In this document: positions 23,601 through 36,957 of the stretch, in pieces | How positions within the stretch are numbered: position 1 is the stretch's first letter | How the letters are laid out: each line of letters begins with the position of its first letter | Assembly: GCF_023078275.1 (NCBI RefSeq) | Contig: NC_062992.1 | Coordinates: 12,909,706 to 12,973,705, forward strand | Direction of reading: 5' to 3' | Origin: Leguminivora glycinivorella | Lineage: Eukaryota; Arthropoda; Insecta; Lepidoptera; Tortricidae | Length of the DNA: 64,000 nucleotides | The notes under the pieces: generated by a model | Databases searched by the model: none | Told to the model about the DNA's origin: nothing | Seen by the model: only the letters and a program-made list of their open reading frames with translations | Translations under genes and position numbers: made by a program

Positions 23601-26600
23601 AAAATTCGGCTTTTCAAAAGTGTGTGGATTGAGTGAGCATAAGAAACTATTTGTAAAAAATTAAATACGTCACTAGGTGATCTAATATTTATAGAGGTAG
23701 GTTGGCCTATTTTTTACTAAATGTTAGTATATAAATATTATATGTTAAATGAATATATTCACTGTTTTCGTTGGTAGTTTGTGAGAACTGAGTGAGCACA
23801 TGTTAATGGCTGTATCTTTTGATTTATCTTTTTACAAATTCAGAGATTCGTTTTACAATTGTTTTAGAACTTTTACTAAATGATCAGCATTTTTTTTTAT
23901 TTTCGGAAGGTGCTCACTCAATCCACACACACACGGCGAAACTATAAGGGTTCCTAGTTGACTACGGAACCCTAAAAATGGAAAAATTTACGCTTCCGGC
24001 GGGACTTGAACCCGCACCATTTTTGCAATCCGTGCAATGCTCTTACCAATTGAGCTACGGAAGCCACGCCGGACTTCGCAAATCTTTCCATGCCTATCCT
24101 TTTGTACACACGTCTTGGGGTGACGTCTAGCGCCATCTACCGACAGACTATTACATCTTGTAATGGCACTGGAGTCTCAAGTTATATTGAGAATTCACCA
24201 GTAACAATGTGCTAACCCATACTAAATTAATTTTTATTAAGCAGAAACGTCTGCTAACGATTCTAAACATTTTGACGTGATAACGTCTAATAACTCGTTA
24301 CTACGGGCAGCATGCACGATTTAGCATTTTGGTTATATAATGAAACGTTTTTATTTTGTGCTTGTATGAGAGATCATATCAATTCAATTATGCGACCGAG
24401 TATGTTAAAGGGGTATAATATGCAGCCTTTTGTCTAAAATAATAATCAACGTTTTTACTTCAAGAAAGGTAACTAACTTCCAAGGAACAAATTAGCTTTA
24501 CTCAAATGTCATATGACCTGTAGTGACTACTAATATGATGAAATAACTAACTTCCAAAGAACAAATTAGCTTTACCCAAATGTCATATGACCTGAAGTGA
24601 CTAATATTATGATAAAATAATTGTAAACATTTATTTGTATTCTCCATTTAAGCGATCCTAATTAAATTTGTTTTTGGGATAAATTTAAATATGTAATTCA
24701 ATTGGCAAATATGGGACATAATAAAACTGCGTTGGTTATAAATCAATGACACCAATTATATATTTACTCGTTAGAAACACATCAAATATTCAACAAGGGA
24801 GTAAAAAATCATAAACATGGTTACTATTAAGTTACGTATAATGAAATTAGTCAGTTTCATCAATTTATTCAGGTAGTTTTCATTAATTAATTTTCATAGT
24901 TAAATACGGGTAATTATTATTAAATAATCAGACATAAACAGGGTTGTAGAGTTGTTTATAACGAAACACTAAAACATTAACTTTTTAATTACATTTTCAT
25001 TAATCCATTTCATAAATTAATTCAGACAATTTTCATTGAATAAATTTATAAATTAATTCAGGTATTTATTAAATAATCAGATTAAGGTACTTCAAATAAT
25101 TTCATAAACTAATTCAGACAATTATTATATAATCAGATTAAGGTACTTATCTCTGTTCGTGGCGCTGGTAGAACTAAAAGTGACTGCTCGCCGACGAGCA
25201 GTCCCTTTTATAACCAGTCCAGGTAAACTTGCCAGACCGACCCGGTTTCTTTGTCTACCGACATTATTGCCATAAATTTAAATGTTTGAGAGAAACGTAC
25301 CTTAAAATGTTACAATTATTAAACATTATAATGGCAAATCCAACACGGCCATACTGACAAGTACTTCGATCTCGAAGTACAAAAGTATTTACATAGTTAT
25401 ACATCTTAATCTTACTCTTATATTAAGTAGCCACAAGCCTTGTCATGTAAGCCCCATCACCTGCTGCCCGTGAAGCCAGGCAAACATCAGACTTGTGACC
25501 GACCAGCATTTTTTTTGTAGCTGTGGGCCCTGGCATGAAAGCTCCGTCACCTGTTGCGACATGACGTCGAGCAATCATCAGACACACAACCGACCAACAG
25601 TATTTTTGTAGCTGTGGGCCCTGGCATGAAAGCTCCGCCACCTGTTGCGACATGACGTCGAGCAATCATCAGACACACAACCAACCAACAGTATTTTTGT
25701 AGCTGTGGGCCCTGGCATGAAAGCTCCGTCACCTGTTGCGACATGACGTCGAGCAATCATCAGACACACAACCGACCAACAGTATTTTTGTAGCTGTGGG
25801 CCCTGGCATGAAAGCTCCGTCACCTGTTGCGACATGACGTCGAGCAATCATCAGACACACAACCGACCAACAGTATTTTTGTAGCTGTGGGCCCTGGCAT
25901 GAAAGCTCCGTCACCTGTTGCGACATGACGTCGAGCAATCATCAGACACACAACCGACCAACAGTATTTTTGTAGCTATGTGCCCTGGCATGAAAGCTCC
26001 GTCACCTGCTGCACCATGACGTCAAGCAATCATCAGACACATAACCGACCAGCAGTATATATACAATTGACAACATTTCATATTTTTGAGTACTACTTTT
26101 TATTGTTTGGTTTGAAAGAACTCAATACTAAAAGATACACGTATTTTTTTTATTTTTCCAAAAACTGCTATTTTAATGAGAAAGTCCCTTATTACTACTT
26201 CGAGTAGAAAGAGCTTAAGAAGACACAGCTTTATGACTTCACATGTGTTGATTCATACACTTAAGAAAACGACAAAATAATTTCAAAAAAAAAAAAAAAA
26301 GTTTTAACATTCAGCTTAAACAGTCCGGTATGTCTGACTGTCAAGTGTCACTGTCAAACTCAAGTGACTTCCTAACTGGAAGTTTCTTTTGTTACAGTGA
26401 CAGCTCTAAATCAGCTATTGAGGTCACTTCCCCATTAAACTATTTTTTAAGATTTTTTTGTTATCATAAAAATACGGGAAAAAAAAATATATTAATATTA
26501 TATCTCGAAATGGTTTTCGACTTAGGGACACTGACAATTTTGAAACGTTGTCAATTATACATAGTATATAATATATATTACACATTTTATTACATGTATA

Positions 26601-29600
26601 CATCCAACACGGCTAATCCGGACTTAAAGCAATCGGCAAAAAAGCTACCTTTTTTTTCAGTTATTTATTGTAACCTTAAATTAATGTAACAGTATAGCAA
26701 GTACACAATAAATATAGCCAGTTTTTTTTTTGCGGAATGCTTTAAGATAATTAGCACTTAATATGGCCATTTACCATTTTGTATACTATTTTACATTTTC
26801 TTTACAGATATAGCATCATCGATAGGTATATCTTTCATCAAGTTTTATCACAAAATGTTTTTATCTTTGTACTGTACTGTAAAAAGATACAATATCCTAG
26901 GACTTCAATTAATCGAGCTATATATTTATTTCTGATTACTTCACGATCAATCAACAAGTGTGAATATTATTATATCTTCCAAACAGCTCGGCCAGTCTGA
27001 CCTAATATTTTATGAAGGGCATGTCATGTAAGATGCAAATGCCGTACAAACTGAAAACTCATCTTCCCTTATTCGTAGCTTATTACATGGTAAATATCGC
27101 TTTATCAGCAACAGTTTTCAGTAAATAGTATACCTAATATATTTATTAAACATTACAGTATCACATATTAACTATGTAATGAGCTATCTTGAGAAGTAAA
27201 GCATAAACGTGACGAATAATCAGGAAAAGAAGCATATAGAATCGCCCACTTATTTATACAGTTATATTTTGAAAATGGTCCCTTTTCCCAAAGAATCTTA
27301 TTTATTTGAATCTATTCACACTATTTTCCGTAAGTACTCTACTCAGCATGAAAGATGAATAAGTACCTACCTAGTGACCCTTTTTTTTGCAGAATCTTGT
27401 TCTGTGAGATTTGTATTATTGATCATAATTTAATTTATTAATCTTATTTTTTTTTGCTTTCCTTTTTTTAATAATGACTTTTTCGTATAAACGAAACCGC
27501 TGATATGAAAACACTTTTTTTTTGTTAAATTTGACAGTCGCCAGGATCCCTATTTTTTTTTTTTGTTTTCATACATTATAAATTTGTCAATCATGTGAGA
27601 GACCCGTAGAAACAATAAAGTCAGTCTCAAGTAAATGACGACACATGTAACAATAAATAATGATAAGGAATTACAAAGGCAGCCTTTATTACTACGCTTA
27701 CTGAGCCACTAAATTCATTCCCTGAATAACTCGATAACAGTAAGAGAAAAGACAATATTTTCTTACAGAAATTAATTGTAATTTACCTAAAGAACCGTCC
27801 CCTAATATTAACGGAAATCAATAAAAATTCTTTGTAGATAATAATCTACCCAAACTCGAAAACCAGGCAAGCACAGAGTAAACTCTCTTTATAAAGCAAG
27901 TTGCGTAAGCCTTTATTTGCACTAGGTCCATTTATTTATCTACGTATATATTAATATGTATGTAAGTTCATTTATTGTATCTATATATGTTTATTTTATA
28001 ATAGAATCAACTTGTATTTAATCATTAAAAGACTATCTCTGTTTTGCCCAATGGTTGACTGATAGAAAATGACTTAAGGCGTTAAGTTCGCCATTTGTAC
28101 TTGTTATTGTTAATTTGTGCAATAAAGTTCAAATAAATAAATAAAACTTTATTCGTTTTTGAGCCTAAGATATGCGATAACAGACACACAAACGTGAAAG
28201 TAGAATTAAAATCTCAGACACTTTCTTAATCGTTACTTCTCAACGAAAAGAGAAGACAAAATTGTAAACATACTCGCAATGATGATAAATAGATTTATCA
28301 TTTATCAGGTCAGTAATTTGTCCGAAGTAACAGCAACTTGGAAAAAGTTTCAATGTAAATTGAATTCAAACCAATAGGGATGTGTGTGTAACATTACTGT
28401 TGGGTACTAAAAGTAAATTTTATTGGTCCGCAATTGGTGAAATAATTTTGAAATACGTTAGTGCGGGATACAAACGTTTAAGCGTTTCTTAGAATAAGCA
28501 CAGCATTTATAGTAGCAAGTTTTGAATCTATTTTTTTTATTAATTAGGTAGGTTACCTACCTAATTATTTAATAAATATGGTAGACTTTCCTTACCTACC
28601 GTAGGTAAGGAAAGTCTACCATATTTATTAAATAATTTGGTTTAAATTTCAATACCTCAAACTGTACCTACATGGTGGGCAGGAACAGGTTAAAATAAGC
28701 ACAGCATTTTTAGCAGCAAGTTTTGTGTCTATTTTTTTTTATGATGTAGGTAAGTATGTAACTAAACTACTGTATTTAAATAAACCAATAACTTTCACTT
28801 TGAAGCCATGCCACTATCTGAAGAAAACACTAATATACTACTTTTAAATTTGACATTTTTGTAGGTAGGCAGGTTTAATTACTTACTCATTTGTTTGTTT
28901 TTGGTATAATATAGTTAAATAAACAACGAAACCACCTAAAGTAAATCACATATCGATTGCCAATTTTTTTGTATCTCATTATAATAGCAATCCACTTAGG
29001 TCTCATTCTGGTCAAAGTGGAGAAAAATCATTATAAAATGTAAGCGAAAACAAATATTGGACAATTGAAAAGCGAGTATTAAAAAAAAATAAAAACGATT
29101 TTTGAAACGTACATATTTGCTTGAAAACATCGATCTTGAGTCACTTATTAGTATCAAATTTTTATTTATTAAGTGAAAACTGCCACTTTGCTAAATACAT
29201 AAACAAAAAAAATATATTAGTGATTTTCAAATTAGTGTTTCACAAGAGAAATAGCTAAAAATATTTTTTGGAAAATAAAATAAACGTTGGTCAATACAGA
29301 GATTTAGACCCTATATCAATACGAAAATTGAAATATTGTTTTGCAGTTATAGGATCACTCCGGATCAGTAGTGTCGTAATACAATCTTTACAACAAGAAC
29401 TTGTTTACCGAATTATGTCATTAACAAATATAATTTATTCCCAAAGGAAGAAACTAAACCAGTATTGTTCTAAACCTGTATTGTTCAGTTCTGACTTTTA
29501 TACCCTTTCTTCAGGATTTAACTGTTTTTCTTTTAAACAACATGATCTAATAAGAGGTAATTTATTTATTCAAGATGTCATAATCATAACACTAGCTCTT

Positions 29601-32600
29601 TCAATAACTAGCTCGATTAACTGCAGTTCCGTAATAAGTAAACAAAATCAGTTTAAAACACAGTGGGTACAACAATATTTCTTCAAAGCAAGATTTTTTA
29701 CATGATAATAATGCAGAGCCCTCAGGGCCTTACCGACTTTAATGATCATAACAACGCCAGTCCATTCAGGTTTTCAGAAGGTCCCGAAATCGGTGCACCA
29801 TGCGTCGGCCGTGCAGCCCCATCATCGCTGTTAGTAGGACCAAATGTAGGAAGCACAATGTTGTGGTATCGGCAGCCCGAAGAAACTTCACTCCGAATGG
29901 TGGTATGAAAGTTGGTCAGCAGATTTCAATCCGTTATCTCTGAAATAATTCACAGTGTTAAAAGATGGCTAGGTAAAACGTATCTCCACTTCTGAATTTA
30001 GCATTTGGGTTAGGTATATAATGAAACGTTTTTATTTTGTGCTTGTATGAGAGATCATATCAATTCAATTATGCGACCGAGTATGTTAAAGGGGTAATAT
30101 GCAGCCTTTTGTCTAAAATAATAATCAACGTTTTTACTTCAAGAAAGGTAACTAACTTCCAAGGAACAAATTAGCTTTACTCAAATGTCATATGACCTGT
30201 AGTGACTACTAATATGATGAAATAACTAACTTCCAAAGAACAAATTAGCTTTACCCAAATGTCATATGACCTGAAGTGACTAATATTATGATAAAATAAT
30301 TGTAAACATTTATTTGTATTCTCCATTTAAGCGATCCTAATTAAATTTGTTTTTGGGATAAATTTAAATATGTAATTCAATTGGCAAATATGGGACATAA
30401 TAAAACTGCGTTGGTTATAAATCAATGACACCAATTATATATTTACTCGTTAGAAACACATCAAATATTCAACAAGGGAGTAAAATCATAAACATGGTTA
30501 CTATTAAGTTACGTATAATGAAATTAGTCAGTTTCATCAATTTATTCAGGTAGTTTTCATTAATTAATTTTCATAGTTAAATACGGGTAATTATTATTAA
30601 ATAATCAGACATAAACAGGGTTGTAGAGTTGTTTATAACGAAACACTAAAACATTAACTTTTTAATTACATTTTCATTAATCCATTTCATAAATTAATTC
30701 AGACAATTTTCATTGAATAAATTTATAAATTAATTCAGGTATTTATTAAATAATCAGATTAAGGTACTTCAAATAATTTCATAAACTAATTCAGACAATT
30801 ATTATTATTATATAATCAGATTAAGGTACTTATCTCTGTTCGTGGCGCTGGTAGAACTAAAAGTGACTGCTCGCCGACGAGCAGTCCCTTTTATAACCAG
30901 TCCAGGTAAACTTGCCAGACCGACCCGGTTTCTTTGTCTACCGACATTATTGCCATAAATTTAAATGTTTGAGAGAAACGTACCTTAAAATGTTACGTAC
31001 CTTAAAACGTGTCACAATTAAAAAGTTTTTTGGGATTATTAAACTATTATGGACGATTTATTCCAAATCTTAGTAGTTTATTAGCTCCGTTGCATAACCT
31101 TCTAAAAAAAGAAAGCGACTGGAAATGGGACCCAGAGTGTGAACGTGTGTTCACTGAGGCAAAGAGAGCTCTCCTAAGCGATCGGGTGCTGGCACACTAT
31201 GAGGAGGGGCGCGACCTAGTGGTGTCGGTAGACAGCAGCGCGTACGGACTTGGCGCAGTTTTGGCGCATCGGTACCCGGGCGGCGCTGAGCGTCCCGTCA
31301 GCTGTGTGTCGCGCACGCTCAGCGCGGCCGAGCGCAATTATAGTCAGCTCGACAAAGAGGCCCTCGCTATTTTATTCGGTGTTACTAAGCATCATCAATA
31401 TCTGTTTGGTCGACGGTTTACGCTGCGTACCGACCATCAACCACTGACGTACATTTTTGGCGAAAAGGGGGGTATTCCGCAGACCGCCGCGAGCCGTTTA
31501 CAACGATGGGCGGCACGTTTGGCGGCCTACGACTTTACAATCGAATTCGTACGATCAGCCGATAACGGCCCGGCCGACGCGCTTTCCAGGCTTCCCTTGC
31601 CTCAGGAGGGCTCCCTTGCAGACGCGTTAGATTATTTAAATTTAGTGGAAGACTCTTTGCCCATTTCTTTTAAAGAGGTAGCTAAAGAGACTGAGATATT
31701 ATTATTATTTTATTATTATTTGATACACTAGCAGCTGATAGCTGATGCGTGTATATCACTGCACTTGTTGTTCTATAGTTAATGTTTATATTTTAGTTTT
31801 AAATGTTTATCAAGTCTGTTTTTGAAACTGTTCACTGAGGGAGCACTTATCACTGTTTCTGGTAGTTTATTCCACTCGCGTACGACACGGTTTGATAGGA
31901 AGTGCTTCCTAGGATTGCTTGTGCTGGGAACGCGAGTAATTTTCAAGCTGTGGCCTCTAAGACGGTGATTCTTACTCATAACAAACAGGTCCTTAAGTTC
32001 AGGTAAGTCATAATAGTCATGTATGATCTTGAATGTTTCGATGAGGTCACCACGCTGTCTCCTTTGCTCCAGGCTTGTCAAACCAAGGCTGGCAAGCCTT
32101 TGGTTGTAGGGCTTATTACGTAATCCATAAACCATCTTGGTTGACCTGCGTTGCACCTTTTCAAGTAAAGTAATATCCTTCTGAAAGTATGGGCTCCAAA
32201 TTTGGTAAGCATATTCAAGAAGAGGCCTTATGTATGTCTTATAAAGTTTTATAAACAATGAGTTATCAATCGTCTTAAATGATTTCCGTATTAGGTATAC
32301 TAGTGAGTTGGCTCTTTTTGTTATTTCGAGAATGTGCTTATCCCATTTCAGGTTGCTTGTTATAGTGACTCCGAGGTCTTTTTGCGAGTTTACAGCGTCT
32401 AGTACCTGTGTACCCATGGTGTACGGTAGTTTAGGATTTGTGGGCCCAATATGAAGAACAGTACATTTATTTGAATTAAGTGACATGAGCCAGTCATGTG
32501 TCCACCCTGTGATACGATCTAAGTCTGCCTGTATAATATTGTGCGAGATCAGGGGTTTCCCATTATTTTCGTGTCATCCGCAAAAAGTGACAGTTTAGAT

Positions 32601-35600
32601 TTGACAACAGACTTCAGATCAGTGACAAAAATACCAAAAAGGATTGGACCTAGGACCGATCCTTGTGGGACACCACTAAGCACCTCAATAGGTTCAGACA
32701 GCTCCTCCCCTACTCTGATTCTCATTTTTCTAGCACTTAGAAAGTTTTGGATCCAGTTTAGTAGACGTCCACGAATCCCATAATGCTCTAGCTTACTAAT
32801 AAGCCTCTTAATAGGTACCCGGTCGAAGGCCTTTTCATAGTCTAAGTAAACCACATCCGTTGGAAGGTGTTCATTCCAGTTTTCCGTCCAGTAATCAAGG
32901 CAAGTCAAAAGATTAGTAACCGTTGACCGTTTGGGAATAAAACCATGTTGTTCTTGAATTATGATTTGCTCTTCAGATAAAAATTGTCTAATATGTTTAG
33001 CAATAATCTTCTCCATTGCCTTACATGCAATACTTGTTAGACTTATTGGTCTGTAATTGGCTGCAGTGAGTTTGTCGCCTTTTTTATATATGGGGGTAAC
33101 GGTGGCTTCCTTCCAATCAGTAGGTAATGTGCCCGTCATAAAGGACAATGACATTACATATGACAGCTGATCTCTTAGCGCGCGACTACACTTCTTCAAG
33201 AATATTGCCGGTATGCCGTCTGGACCCATAGCGGTTTCATCTTTAAAGGTGTTTATTGTTTTCTCCACCACTTGAGGAGTGAATTCGATCTCTTCTAAAG
33301 ATCTCAGCACTTTTGAAGTACTGACTGCCGGTATTGGTACGGCATCTGGTTCCATAACAAAGGATTTTTTAAATTGGTTAGCAAAAATGTTTGCTATTTG
33401 TTTACTATCATTCACGATCACGTTTGTGGTCTCGTCGCGCAATGACGGAGGGACTGAAACCTTTGATGTCAGGCTTTGTCTTATATAGCTGTAGAAGCGT
33501 TTTGGGCTGCTTAACACAATAGTCCTTTCAAATTCGACCCTTGCTTTTCTCACCTTGTCAATAATTTGATTATTAAGTTTTCTGTAAATCCTGTAATTGT
33601 CTTCTGATTTATCAAGTTGGTATAATTTCCATTTCATCACTTTCTGGTTAGTTAATTTTAAAATATCCGGCCCAATCCATGGTTTGTTAATATTAGATTT
33701 ACACTTTCGTTTTGGCGGTACTACCTCCGTTATAATATCAATCATTCTGTTTTTAAGTTGTGCCCAGGCAGATTGACAATCAGTTAAATCCTGGATATTC
33801 AAATTTGATTCTGTTATTAACGAATTTATCTTATCAAAGTCTGCTCTGAAAAAGTCTTTGCGTTGTTGTTTTAGTGCCGTGCTCTGTGTGTGGTTGATCT
33901 GAAACTGTAATGTGGTTAGCAAAACCATATGATCACTCTTACCGATTGGCGGATGGTGAACTATGTTGTTGCAGAGTCCTTCTTCATTGCAAAGAATTAA
34001 ATCCAAAAGAGACTCTTCATTATTTCTTTTCCGTGTCGATTCTGTCACAAGCTGTTGAAGATTAGTATCGACTAGGATTTCTACAAACTGTTCATGTAAA
34101 ACATTGTAACCATCAAATTTCTCTAAAGGCCAAGTAATGTCAGGCAAATTAAAGTCTCCAACTATGAGGAGTGCTCCTTTACAAGTTGTCGAAGCTTTTT
34201 TAATTGTCTCGAATAAAGTTCTGTCACTTTCCTCAAATGTGTAGTGCGTATTAGGGCGGTAAACACCTGCAAGTAAAAGACTGAAACTGCCGTACGAAAC
34301 ATTTATCCAGAGCGCTTCAACATTCCTTTGATTGTTGTATTCCGGGTGCAAAACTGAAAGGATCGGGATATCATTATGTTTATCTGCTACGTATATCACA
34401 ACTCCTCCCCACCCTCTGCCAGTACTCCTGTCATATCTAAATAAGTTATATCCTTTTATGTTTATTAGACTGTTATCGATTGACGGTTTCAAATGTGTTT
34501 CCGTAATAATAATAAAAACAGGTTGCAGTTTGTCTATTTCCAATAAGAATAAGTCTCGTTTAGCCATTATGGATGCCAGGTTCGTGTAGAAAAGAGGTAA
34601 CTGTTTGTTTCTGTTCTTAAGAACCTTAACCGCCACGGCCCTATTCGCAAAAATCACCTTGAGTGGGCGTGGCCTGTCGCTCGGCTGTTTACCTAGCCTG
34701 ACGGTGGCCAGCGGCTCGGCTGTTTCGGTTAATTCCGACAAAATATCTTGCACAAGCCCATGGTCATGCCTTTTGCGCGCTTCAATGGAAACGTCTCCAG
34801 CCGACGACACCTCCGGGACGCCAAACATGATGACGTTAGCACTACGCCTATTGCGGTCCTCCAACTCACTAATAATGTTTTCCAAGCCAAACTGTTGACC
34901 TTGGTTCTTTTTCAGGGCCTCAATTTCTTGTTTCAGCTCATCTACTTGCTTCCGTAGAGCTGGTAGCTGCCGTATTCCAAGGACACAGTCGGGGCATAAA
35001 TATTTCAATGTCGGCGATTGAAGGGCGATTACTCTCAATTCCGTCACAAGCAATCCACTACACTTAACACATATCAACCTATCGCATCCACCACATACTA
35101 TTTTTGGGTTTTGACTGTCCGGTTTAGGCAATTGATTTGAACACTTCATGCAAGACGCCATTTTTAGTAACTTATTTCGAGGTTATAGATGATTTAGTTT
35201 TCTTGATCAAATAAGTCCACAGAAACACAATATCTACTTCAGATAACACTCCTACGTTAAATTTGATGCCCAATTTAACGAAAATCACACTTTTTGAGTC
35301 AAAACAAACTAATTTCCGATTATTATATCACTTTCAAACACTAGGCAACGAAAAACACAAGTGCAGTCAAAAGTGAGGGTAGACGAAAAAAAAGAGATAT
35401 TGTACAAACAATTTCATTAGGCATGTAACCTCGGCCCCTTATAGGCCCCAAGGAAACGGATTAGCTGAGAACGCAATTAAATCAATTAAAAAATGTACTA
35501 AACGAGCGTTGCATGAAAGCGAGGACGTGAATACTGCATTAAATAAATATCTCCTGCAGTATCGCAATTGCGACCATTCGACTACGGGGGTGTCACCAGC

Positions 35601-36873
35601 GGTGGCGTTGCAGAAGCGCCGCCTGCGCACGCGGCTTGACGCTCTGCGACCCGACACCGCGTCCGCCGTACGCGACGCACAAGAACGCAAAGCGGCGTAT
35701 TGCCCTGGCACTTACCGTCGATTCCAAATTGGGGATGTAGTACTAGCTCGCGACTATACTGCCAAGGGGGAAAAGTGGGCTGAAGGCAAAGTAGTAAAGG
35801 AAACGGGACCAGTTTCCTACAGAGTAGATATAGGGAACGGAGTAGAATGGCGCAGACACGCTGACCAGTTGCTACCGGCGAATGGTGTAAACAAAGGTCG
35901 GTATTCACTGTCCCGCATGAGTGTGGGCGCTTTACCTGAAGAACCGGAGGGGCCTAATAAGGGTGTCGAGGGGGACATGTTCGAGGACGCGTCCGATGGC
36001 GCGGAGGAGGCGCCCGGGTCCCCGGCGGCCCGGCCGGAGCGCCCGAGCGGCGCGGCGAAGGCCTCCCCGGCCGCGACCGCAGGCGAGCCGGCCTCTCCGG
36101 CCTCACCGACCGCGCCATCGGACGCGTCCGCTCGGGCACTGCGTGCGTATAACCGAGCCAAGCGTACCTTGATGAGTTTTATAGAGTAGTACGTATACGT
36201 ATGTACAGTATGTAGGCAATTAGTCATGGGGTTGATAGATTAAGAGGGGAGAAAGTGTGACGTTCTTGTCATAATATGTAAGGTGGCGGGTAGAATACCT
36301 TTTTGTTAATAAATCAGTCTGTTGCTAGCCCACGCCTTTCATTGACGTCTCAGTTACAATTATTAAACATTATAATGGCAAATCCAACACACGAAAAAGA
36401 TGACGTCATTGTCCCGTTTCGCAATATAGCTTTTGCGCCATCTATTGGCGCGCGTTGGAAGCGGCTGATCGATGCGCTCGGTATGGTTATAGCGTGTGGC
36501 CTGAGTAAAGCACCACAGCTGGGACAGATGGCGCGCCCGTGTGTTGTTCTCGACAAAATTAATTATTTTAATTTATACGACTTTTTACAGAACATATCCC
36601 GTCTGAACTCATCATAGATTTAGAATTATTAAACTAGATTGTGTAGTTAGGTCAAAAAGTGTGTCCACATGAGAGGTCATTGTTTGGGCTGGTGTCCCTC
36701 TCGCACTTACTGACAATGTCAACATTATTCAGTGAACGTCGTTTTTAATTATACAAATCTTTGATTTATTGGCATCAAAATAATTACATTAATTATTTTC
36801 CAATTCTTTGAAATATATCGAAACCCTAGTTTGAATATAACACTAAAATAATATAAGAAGTTATAAAGTCAGG

Positions 36874-36957
<84 letters not shown>

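Larger units (their letters stand above)
20600..24290 (-). repeat. 312-bp tandem array with tRNA-like units, three copies, interrupted
   Basis: The tRNA-like segments start at 20631, 20943 and 23992. The first two are 312 bp apart. The third is 3049 bp further, i.e. 312 plus a 2737-bp insertion. Each unit runs from TTTTTATATTAAAGG through the tRNA-like part, GACGTCTAGCGCCATCTACC and AAGCAGAAACGTCTGCTAAC. A fourth, partly rearranged copy is at 42508-42775. Confidence 0.8.
30992..36357 (+). mobile_element. Decayed Mag-like Gypsy element with LINE inside
   Basis: Flanked by GTTAC at 30992-30996 and 36353-36357, a 5-bp target duplication supported by the uninterrupted copy A. It keeps the end of RT, RNase H, the integrase C-terminal half and a short 97-bp 3' LTR (TGTGACG...CGTCTCA). 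The 5' LTR, gag, most of RT and the front half of integrase are missing. The very short LTR fits the Mag group described from silkworm. A minus-strand LINE (31701-35393) is inserted in it. Confidence 0.8.

Noticed and set aside
25423..25938. Minus-strand frames across the 91-bp minisatellite
   Set aside because: The unit simply lacks stops; all frames repeat the same peptide and there is no start context or homology.
31250..31447. 65-codon frame inside the RNase H remnant
   Set aside because: Alternative frame of a well-conserved RNase H.
35817..36227. Minus-strand 136-codon frame
   Set aside because: Shadow of the GC-rich tail of the Mag-like integrase.
36303..36617. 104-codon plus-strand frame starting in the Mag-like LTR
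   Set aside because: Crosses an LTR boundary and the end of the duplicated segment, and has no domain.
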